From: DASZFV01 sp035546175
Lineage (GTDB): Bacteria; Myxococcota_A; Polyangia; Fen-1088
NCBI GenBank assembly: GCA_035546175.1
Contig: DASZWW010000106.1
Coordinates: forward strand, 1 to 13,686
Direction: 5' to 3'
Length of the DNA: 13,686 nucleotides
Below the pieces are notes generated by a model. It saw only the letters and a program-made list of their open reading frames with translations, made no database searches and was not told the origin of the DNA. A program made the translations under genes and the position numbers. Positions 8,689 to 13,686 of this stretch are shown here, one piece after another (positions within the stretch are counted from its first letter, which is position 1; each line of letters begins with the position of its first letter).

Positions 8689-10245
8689 GTGCAGCGAACG
8701 CCGAAACGTCACCCGGAGCGCGGCGCCATCGCGGTGTTGATGGCGCTGTGCCTGACGATCCTGCTCGGCTTCGCGGCGCTGGGCTTCGATCTCGCCTACG
8801 TGCGCCTCGCGCGCCTCGAGATGGAGAACGCCACCGACGCCGCGGCTCACGCCGCCATGGTCGTGCTCCGCGCTACGGACAGCGTGAGCCAGGCGCAGAC
8901 TGCTGCGATCAACATCGCGCACATGCACGAGGTCCTCGGCCAGCCTATGAAGCTGTCGGCGTCGGACATCACCTTTGGCTCCTACTACTTCAGCACGAAT
9001 ACGTTCGATCCGGCCGGTACGTACTATAACGCCGTGAAGATCAACTCCCAGCGCTTCGACTCGGATACGGGCGGTGCGCTCGTGAACCTCACCTTCGGCC
9101 GCGCCCTCGGCTACACCGAGGCGGACGTCACCCAATCGGTCACGACCGCCTTCCAGAGCCGATTCTTCCAGATCGAGCTCGACATCACCGACAGCTATCT
9201 CTGCTACATCGACAACGCGGCTGACGCCGCCGTCTCGTTCCTCGACTACCTCGGCTTGCCAACCGACCCGCATGGCACCCAGGGCGACATGGTCGGCCTC
9301 GACGTCTTCGCGGGGATCACACAGCCCGTGACGACCATGAAGAACGTCTTCGCGAACTACGCCACGATCCGAGACGATTCGAGCAAGACGCACGGCTCGT
9401 GGCTACGCGACACGACGACGCTCGATCCGACTCAGAACCGGGGCATCGGCGTCTGCAGCAAGAAGAACGTCACCGCCACTCAATGCTACAACGGTGCCAC
9501 GTGGTCGTTGACCGCGAACGAGGGCGGCTACCGGCAGTGCGCTCCGAACGCCCTCAACCCTCCTCCGTACGCCGCCTGCAACAACACCTTCACCACGCAG
9601 TTCGCGTATCCGAACCACACCTGGATGCCGCAGTGTTCGGCGGCCAAGGCCGAGGTCACCAACCTCCAACTCTACGCCGGCACCGATCTGGCCGAGGCCA
9701 TCCGCGTCGGTCACGCGACGCTCAAGAACCTCGGCCTCAGCGACGAGCCGCACGCCCTTATCCTGGTGACCGACGGGTACCCGATGGTGTGCACCGGCGT
9801 GGGCGGCGGCGGGCTGTGCGGGACCTGGAACTCGGCCACGGGCGCAGACTGGCAGCCGTGCTGCGCGGGCGGGCTCACCTGCGGAGCCTCCTTCACCGCT
9901 CCCGACAACAACACCTATGGGGGCAACGCCGCCGGGTGGGGCGACGGCAACCCCAACGCCGGAGATTCGGGTCAGATAAAGAACGGCGCGACCGCGACGG
10001 GCGGGACGGCATGCACCGAGGCGCAGCAGATGGTGAAGGACACCGTCACCGAAGCCAACTTGGCCGCTGCCGACAACATCGATCTCTTCGTCATCGGCTT
10101 CTACAACCCGAACAGTCCGGGAGACAAATTCGCGAAAACGCTGTCGCGAAATCACGGAACCGTTTTCACTACGAACGATACGACGACGTTCGCACAAGCG
10201 CTCAAGCAGATCCCATCGCAGGTGCCGTTCGCGATCGTGCACTGA
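8689..10245 (+). CDS. TadG-like protein with N-terminal anchor and cysteine-rich vWA-like domain
   Basis: A 518-residue protein from the GTG at 8689; the ATG at 8668 would add seven residues. The N-terminus matches the Tad/Flp TadE-TadG-like segment: RGAIAVL then one membrane helix (13-33), FDLAYVRLARLEMENATDAAAHA. The rest should lie outside the inner membrane. A von Willebrand A-like domain is recognisable: strand FFQIELD with metal-site residues D165-I-T-D-S169, GLDVFAG, Thr332 in AGTDLAEAI, and HALILVTDG with Asp362. Thr167 stands where Ser is usual, so metal binding may be altered. Twelve cysteines lie outside the membrane helix; six (between Cys368 and Cys442) fall in a Gly/Asn-rich insertion straight after the TDG strand, suggesting disulfides. 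Codons are less GC-biased than in neighbouring genes. TadG-like proteins act in Flp pilus assembly or surface adhesion, but no tadA, tadZ or rcpA is nearby, so the role is open. Confidence 0.8.
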   Translation: MQRTPKRHPERGAIAVLMALCLTILLGFAALGFDLAYVRLARLEMENATDAAAHAAMVVLRATDSVSQAQTAAINIAHMHEVLGQPMKLSASDITFGSYYFSTNTFDPAGTYYNAVKINSQRFDSDTGGALVNLTFGRALGYTEADVTQSVTTAFQSRFFQIELDITDSYLCYIDNAADAAVSFLDYLGLPTDPHGTQGDMVGLDVFAGITQPVTTMKNVFANYATIRDDSSKTHGSWLRDTTTLDPTQNRGIGVCSKKNVTATQCYNGATWSLTANEGGYRQCAPNALNPPPYAACNNTFTTQFAYPNHTWMPQCSAAKAEVTNLQLYAGTDLAEAIRVGHATLKNLGLSDEPHALILVTDGYPMVCTGVGGGGLCGTWNSATGADWQPCCAGGLTCGASFTAPDNNTYGGNAAGWGDGNPNAGDSGQIKNGATATGGTACTEAQQMVKDTVTEANLAAADNIDLFVIGFYNPNSPGDKFAKTLSRNHGTVFTTNDTTTFAQALKQIPSQVPFAIVH

Positions 10246-10275
10246 GGGGCCGCCCCGCAGCTCTGCTCGACCTCG

Positions 10276-10698
10276 TCAGTACTGCTGCTCGAGCAACATC
10301 TGCATCGTGTAGGTCATGTTCGAGTGCGGCATCGGGACCAGGCCGACGAGCGGATGGAACGTGTACACGCCGGTGACCCAGACAGCCTGCAGCGGCGCCG
10401 GGTCCGCCGACATTCCGCTCGTCCAGGTGACCGCCGCGTGCGGGAGGGATCCCGCGTCGCACCGGTTCTGTGCCTCGGTGAGCGCCCGGGCGGCGGGGCC
10501 GGGAGTCGCGCTGCTCTTGATCGTCGCGCCGAGGCGCACGCCCTCGCGGATGGCCGCGGCGAGCGTGAACTTCTGATAGAAGTACCAGCCGTAGTCGATC
10601 ATGCCGAACAGCACGGCGACGAAGATCGGCATGACGAGCGCGAACTCGACGGCGGCGCCGCCGCTCTGCCCGGAACGCTTCGCTCGAACGCGTGTCAC
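10276..10698 (-). CDS. TadE-like pseudopilin-type membrane protein
   Basis: A 140-residue protein with the TadE layout: basic N-terminus MTRVRAKRSGQSG, then GAAVEFALVMPIFVAVLFGMIDYGWY, containing the invariant Glu of TadE/pseudopilin N-termini and one membrane helix (about 15-37), followed by FTLAAAIREGVRLGA, typical of TadE. The remainder is a small exported domain with a single cysteine (Cys80 by my count) and a hydrophobic VWVTGVYTFHPLVGLVPMP. TadE proteins are minor pilin-like components of the Flp/Tad pilus. The start is a GTG with no Shine-Dalgarno sequence; GACAAT ends 7 bases before it. It converges on the TadG-like gene, ending 30 bases from that gene's stop; co-located tadE and tadG genes are usual but normally co-directional. 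The 30-base gap holds only a tiny GGGG-CCG-CCCC hairpin. Confidence 0.88.
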   Translation of the reverse strand: MTRVRAKRSGQSGGAAVEFALVMPIFVAVLFGMIDYGWYFYQKFTLAAAIREGVRLGATIKSSATPGPAARALTEAQNRCDAGSLPHAAVTWTSGMSADPAPLQAVWVTGVYTFHPLVGLVPMPHSNMTYTMQMLLEQQY

Positions 10699-10705
10699 GG
10701 ACGTT

Positions 10706-10711
10706 ATTGTC
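10706..10711 (-). promoter_or_regulatory. Putative -10 hexamer of the tadE-like gene
   Basis: GACAAT on the minus strand, 7 bases before the GTG at 10698, in the 85-base spacer after the small TonB-like gene. No -35 stands out. It would give a leaderless transcript. Confidence 0.3.
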
Positions 10712-10783
10712 GCACGCTTTTCGCCCGGCGCGTAGGCCCGTCGTTTGGACGGTCCCGACGCCGGGCGGAGCTGACGCGCTTCG

Positions 10784-10975
10784 TTACTGCACCCGGAGGG
10801 TCACGAGGAGGATGGCCTTGGAGGTCGCGGCCTTGGAGGCGCTCGTCAGGCCGAGGAGGCGCGCGCGCAGGAGCTTCGCGAGCCCGGGGTCGCCCGACAC
10901 GACCTCGACCGCCGTGACCCTGCCCGAGGCGTCGACGTGGAGCCGCGGGACATGCCGGGGCAGACGCATCACCAC
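10784..10975 (-). CDS. Small protein resembling a shortened TonB C-terminal domain
   Basis: A 61-63 residue open frame; start candidates are GTG 10975, GTG 10972 and ATG 10969. Codon use is strongly coding-like: nearly every third base is G or C until the TAA. The peptide reads RLHVDASGRVTAVEVVSGDP, then an alpha-helix-like GLAKLLRARLLGL and a final strand ILLVTLRVQ. 'V-x-VDxxGRVTxVxVVSG' is the characteristic beta hairpin of TonB C-terminal domains. The preceding YPxxAxxxGxxG part, the signal anchor and the usual W/F-x-P following the helix are all missing, so this is either a free-standing minimal domain, a degenerate relic, or an unrelated protein with a similar hairpin. It lies 10-16 bases after the GST stop codon, probably in the same transcript. 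No Shine-Dalgarno sequence or signal peptide is seen. Coding likely; function unknown. Confidence 0.5.
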   Translation of the reverse strand: MVMRLPRHVPRLHVDASGRVTAVEVVSGDPGLAKLLRARLLGLTSASKAATSKAILLVTLRVQ

Positions 10976-10985
10976 GGGGCGGGAT

Positions 10986-11690
10986 CTACTCGTCGGCGTC
11001 GGCGGCCGGCTCCCCCTCGCCCGGCGCGGGGCGGCGTTCGCGGTAGGGCTCCTCGAAGGCGCAGAAGTCGTTCTCGGCGCGGGCCGCCGCCACCCACTCC
11101 TTCATGGCGGGCAGCGCGTCCATCGTCGCGACGTAGCGCCGCGCGGCCTCGGGCAGGCCGATCTCGTAGGTGAGGAACCGGCGCACGACGGGCGCGAAGT
11201 AGGCGTCGGCCGCCGAGAAGGCGCCGAACAAGAAGGGTCCGCCGTCGCCGTCGGAGAAGTGAGCGCAGTCGGCCCACAGCTCGCAGATGCGGTCGACGTC
11301 GCGGCGCGTCTCGAGATCGAGCACGGGCATGGGCAGATCGAGCTCGCAGTTCATGGCCAGGCGCGAGCGCAGCGCCTGGAAGCACGAGTGCATCTCGGCG
11401 CACACGGAGCGCGCGCGTGCCCGCGCCTCGCGCGCGGCCGGCCAGACGCCGCGGTCCGGGAACTTCTCGGCGAGGTACTCGACGATGGCGAGGCTGTCCC
11501 ACACGGCGAGCTCGCCGTCGACGAGCACGGGCACGAGGCCCCTCGGGCTGACGGCGCGCACGCGCGCCTTGAAGGAGGGGTCGTTGAAGCTGAGCTTCTC
11601 CTCCTCGAAGGGGATGCGGAGCTGCTTGAGCAGCAGCCACGGGCGCAGCGACCACGACGAATAGTTCTTGTTCGCGATGATCAGCTTCAT
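10986..11690 (-). CDS. Glutathione S-transferase-fold protein
   Basis: A cytoplasmic 234-residue protein with an N-terminal thioredoxin-like GST domain and a helical C-terminal domain. The first strand and helix read KLIIANKNYSSWSLRPWLLLK; Ser11 or Ser12 would be the catalytic serine of serine-type (zeta/theta-like) GSTs. The cis-proline VPVL (Pro54) and DSLAIVEYLAEKFP (Asp65-Ser66, where Glu-Ser usually binds the gamma-glutamyl group) are in place. The C-terminal part contains FLFGAFSAADAYFAPVVRRF, the conserved N-capping region. The end is a charged low-complexity tail (ERRPAPGEGEPAADADE). The start is taken at ATG 11690; a TTG at 11696 would overlap the upstream stop. Only two bases separate this ATG from the stop of the NAD(P)-binding gene, so translation is probably coupled. 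The real substrate is unknown; conjugation, reduction or isomerisation are possible. Confidence 0.9.
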   Translation of the reverse strand: MKLIIANKNYSSWSLRPWLLLKQLRIPFEEEKLSFNDPSFKARVRAVSPRGLVPVLVDGELAVWDSLAIVEYLAEKFPDRGVWPAAREARARARSVCAEMHSCFQALRSRLAMNCELDLPMPVLDLETRRDVDRICELWADCAHFSDGDGGPFLFGAFSAADAYFAPVVRRFLTYEIGLPEAARRYVATMDALPAMKEWVAAARAENDFCAFEEPYRERRPAPGEGEPAADADE

Positions 11691-11692
11691 GA

Positions 11693-12391
11693 TCAAACGC
11701 TAATGCCGGGTCGGGAGGCGCGCGCCAAATCCGCCAGTCGATTGATGTCGCCGTTCTCGAGGTAGGGCTTGGGGGCGCCGCGGCGCGCGGCCTCGAGCAT
11801 CGCCCGGCCGACGTTCTCGGTCGTCGTCACGGAGCGCGGCGCGAGCCGCTTCATGAGCGCGACGATCGGCCAGAGGAGCGCGTAGGCCAGGCGGTAGGCG
11901 CGCGTGCGCGAGGTGATCCCGTGCAGCGGCTGGATGAGGCCCGGCCGGAAGACGTACGCCGCCTTGAAGCCGGCGCCTCGCACGACGTTCTCGGCGGCGC
12001 CCTTCACGCGCGCCCACATCGTGGGCCCCTTCTCCGTCTCGTCGCTGCCGCGACCGGAGACGAACACGAACGTCATCCCCGGGTTCGCCCGGGCCAGCGC
12101 CTTCGCGAAGGCCGCCGTGATGTCGTAGGTGACCTTGCGGTACGCCTCCTCGGTCATGCCCACCGACGTGACGCCCAGGCAGAAGAAGCACGCGTCGTAG
12201 CCCGCGAGCTCGGCCTCGATCGACGTGAGGTCCGTCAGGTCGGCGACGACGCGATCGACGAGCTTCGGGTCGGTCTTGCCGAGCGGGCGGCGCCCGACGG
12301 TGAGCACGCGCTCGACCTCCGGGTCGAGCAGGCACTCGCGCAGCACGCCCTGCCCCACCATGCCCGAGGCCCCGACGACGATGACCCGCAT
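11693..12391 (-). CDS. NAD(P)-binding Rossmann-fold protein, atypical SDR / epimerase-like
   Basis: A soluble 232-residue protein beginning MRVIVVGASGMVGQGVL, with the glycine-rich dinucleotide motif Gly7-x-x-Gly10-x-x-Gly13 and a following GRRP (33-36), where the Arg pair suggests NADP(H). Next come the VVADLTD strand, FFCLGVTSVGMTEEAYRKVTYD, FVFVSGRGSDETEKG (Ser112) and MWARVKG, in which Trp126 takes the place of the catalytic Tyr of a YxxxK pair while Lys130 remains. AYVFRPGLIQPLHG follows. This is the pattern of atypical short-chain dehydrogenases related to HTATIP2/TIP30 and NmrA-like proteins, where a classical dehydrogenase reaction is doubtful. ATG 12391 is chosen because it starts directly at the first strand; a GTG at 12409 would add six residues. 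It is the first gene of a probable operon with the GST gene, so both may act on the same small molecule or redox stress, but this is inference. Confidence 0.88.
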   Translation of the reverse strand: MRVIVVGASGMVGQGVLRECLLDPEVERVLTVGRRPLGKTDPKLVDRVVADLTDLTSIEAELAGYDACFFCLGVTSVGMTEEAYRKVTYDITAAFAKALARANPGMTFVFVSGRGSDETEKGPTMWARVKGAAENVVRGAGFKAAYVFRPGLIQPLHGITSRTRAYRLAYALLWPIVALMKRLAPRSVTTTENVGRAMLEAARRGAPKPYLENGDINRLADLARASRPGISV

Positions 12392-12408
12392 CGCGGGAAG
12401 GTGTCCCA

Positions 12409-12422
12409 CGGCGCGCGCGCCG
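12409..12422. repeat. 14-bp perfect palindrome in a divergent promoter region
   Basis: CGGCGCGCGCGCCG lies between the NAD(P)-binding gene and the acyltransferase gene. The alternating CG core is prone to Z-form or hairpin structure. It may be an operator serving both genes, or chance in GC-rich DNA. Confidence 0.3.
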
Positions 12423-12452
12423 CGACAAGCCGCTTCCGGCGCCCGAGCGCGA

Positions 12453-12458
12453 TATGCT
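12453..12458 (+). promoter_or_regulatory. Putative -10 hexamer of the acyltransferase gene
   Basis: TATGCT ends 7 bases before the ATG at 12466, with no Shine-Dalgarno sequence and no clear -35. It overlaps the alternative in-frame ATG at 12454, which favours 12466 as the start if this promoter is real. Confidence 0.3.
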
Positions 12459-12465
12459 CGCCTCG

Positions 12466-13686
12466 ATGCGGAGGGTGCTCGAGGCCGTCGTGAGGTGGCT
12501 CGCCGAGGCGCTCGTGCGCCTCTACTACCCCGTGCGCCTCGTCGAGGACGGCCAGCGCATCCCGCGCGACCGGCCCGTCGTGTTCGTGCTCAACCACCCG
12601 AACGGGCTCCTCGACCCGATGGTCTTGCGCGTCGCGACCGGACGCGCGGCGCACTTCCTCGCCAAGAGCACGCTCTTCGGCAACCCCTTCGGACGCCTCG
12701 CGATGAGCGCCTTCGGCTCGATCCCCGTGTACCGCGCGCACGAGGCGGGCGCGCGGGCCCAGGACGCCTCGCGCAACGACGAGTCATTCGCGCGCTGCCG
12801 CGAGGCCCTCGCGCGCCGCGAGGCGCTCGCGCTCTTCCCCGAGGGCGCGTCGCACTCCGACCCCCAGCTGCGCCCCCTCAAGACGGGCGCGGCGCGCATC
12901 ACGCTCTCGGCCGAGCGCGAGGCGGCCGACGCGGGGGCGCGCCTCGGGGCGGTGATCGTGCCCGTGGGCCTCTTCTACGAGCACAAGACGGCCTTCCGCT
13001 CGCGCGTGCTGCTCGACGTCGGCGCGCCCATCGAGACGGCGCCGCTCCTGCCGCGCTACCGGGAGGACGAGCGCGGCGCCGTCGACGCCCTCACCGACGA
13101 GATCAAGGCGCGGCTCGACGACGTCGTGCTGCAGGCGGAGACGCGCGAGCTGCTCGCCGGCATCGCGCGCGTCGCCCGCTGGACGGCCGAGAAGCGCCCG
13201 AGCCCCGGCGACCGCGGCTCGGAGGCGGCCGAGCTCGCCGCGGACCACCGCTACGCGCTCGAGCTCGGCGCCGCGTACGAGCGGCTGCGCGCGCGCGACC
13301 CGGCGCGCGTGGAGGCGGTCGCCGCCGAGGCGCGCGCCTACGCGCGCACGCTGCGCCACCTCGGCGTGCGCAATCCGTGGGGCCTCGAGATCGAGCTCAT
13401 CGCCCCGCGGCGCATCCTCGCGGCGTGCGCCAAGGTCGCGCTGGCGCTGCCCCTGGCCATCGCGGGCGCGCTGCTCGGCTGGGTGCCCTACCGGCTCGCG
13501 GGCGAGATCGCGCCTCGCATCACCAAGGACGAGGACGTCATCGGCACCGTCAAGCTCATCGCGGGCGCCGTCTTCCTCTTCGTGGCCTGGGCCGCGGAGG
13601 CGATCGTGGCGGGCGTCCTCTTCGGGCCGATCTGGATCGCGCCCGTCTTCGTGGGCGCCATCGGCGCGGGCTACGTCGCGCTCCTC
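12466..13686 (+). CDS. PlsC/GPAT-type acyltransferase, 3' end outside the window
   Basis: 407 codons with no stop before the right edge. The first 200 or so residues form a phospholipid/glycerol acyltransferase domain that would transfer an acyl chain to glycerol-3-phosphate or lysophosphatidate at the inner membrane. The active-site motif is FVLNHPNGLLDP with His44 and Asp50, a spacing of five residues rather than the common four; FLAKSTLFGNPFG, SIPVYR (86-90) and LALFPEGASHSDPQL with Glu126, followed by LKTGAARI, complete the set. This resembles the fungal Gat/Sct1-like GPAT group and its bacterial homologues. A helical charged region (about 215-300) leads to hydrophobic segments at about 317-345 and 354-407, so the C-terminus is membrane embedded. 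The start may be ATG 12466 or ATG 12454 (four more residues); neither has a Shine-Dalgarno sequence. It is divergent from the NAD(P)-binding gene. Confidence 0.88.
   Translation, partial: MRRVLEAVVRWLAEALVRLYYPVRLVEDGQRIPRDRPVVFVLNHPNGLLDPMVLRVATGRAAHFLAKSTLFGNPFGRLAMSAFGSIPVYRAHEAGARAQDASRNDESFARCREALARREALALFPEGASHSDPQLRPLKTGAARITLSAEREAADAGARLGAVIVPVGLFYEHKTAFRSRVLLDVGAPIETAPLLPRYREDERGAVDALTDEIKARLDDVVLQAETRELLAGIARVARWTAEKRPSPGDRGSEAAELAADHRYALELGAAYERLRARDPARVEAVAAEARAYARTLRHLGVRNPWGLEIELIAPRRILAACAKVALALPLAIAGALLGWVPYRLAGEIAPRITKDEDVIGTVKLIAGAVFLFVAWAAEAIVAGVLFGPIWIAPVFVGAIGAGYVALL

Noticed and set aside
10246..10275. Intrinsic terminator between the TadG-like and TadE-like genes
   Set aside because: Only a 4-bp stem with a 3-base loop (GGGG-CCG-CCCC) and no T-run; too weak to claim.

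Overview
The window is a very GC-rich stretch of chromosomal DNA from a Gram-negative bacterium with an outer membrane: it encodes a lipoprotein with a clear lipobox and an outer-membrane porin. Third codon positions are almost all G or C. The lipoprotein type, the Tad-like proteins and the general gene content suggest a deltaproteobacterial / Myxococcota lineage. This is inference from gene style; no rRNA or other phylogenetic marker is present. I see no tRNA, rRNA, CRISPR array, insertion sequence or phage gene, and no gene-free stretch longer than about 230 bases.

Layout. Positions 1-680 (minus strand) hold the edge of an unidentified gene and a small lipoprotein gene. Positions 909-3778 (plus) hold typA/bipA, a translational GTPase, overlapped at its stop codon by a membrane protein of the lysylphosphatidylglycerol-synthase transmembrane / flippase-like family. 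A Ppx/GppA-type exopolyphosphatase with a C-terminal HD domain follows at 3883-5466 (plus). Facing it is a three-gene minus-strand operon (8586 down to 5503): an OprP/OprO-like porin, a DUF47 PhoU-like protein and a PiT phosphate transporter. Porin, accessory protein and inner-membrane carrier together form a plausible route for phosphate from outside to cytoplasm. The convergent exopolyphosphatase releases phosphate from the internal polyphosphate store, so 3883-8586 reads as a phosphate-handling block.

Positions 8689-10698 hold two convergent Tad-related genes with no secretion ATPase or secretin beside them. One is a TadG-like protein with an N-terminal anchor, a von Willebrand A-like fold with an altered metal site, and a cysteine-rich insertion. 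The other is a TadE-like pseudopilin-type protein. Upstream of tadE on the same strand are a 61-63 residue protein resembling a cut-down TonB C-terminal domain, a GST-fold protein, and a Rossmann-fold NAD(P)-binding protein whose stop lies 2 bases from the GST start. The right edge holds a divergent, incomplete gene for a PlsC/GPAT-type acyltransferase with C-terminal membrane segments.

The observation most worth following is the TadG-like protein: the cysteine-rich insertion right after the TDG strand of its vWA domain, the Asp-x-Thr-x-Ser metal motif, and a base composition less GC-biased than its neighbours. The second is that several start codons lie 6-9 bases after a -10-like hexamer with no Shine-Dalgarno sequence, suggesting leaderless transcripts. 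I do not see a clearly new multi-gene defence or metabolic system.
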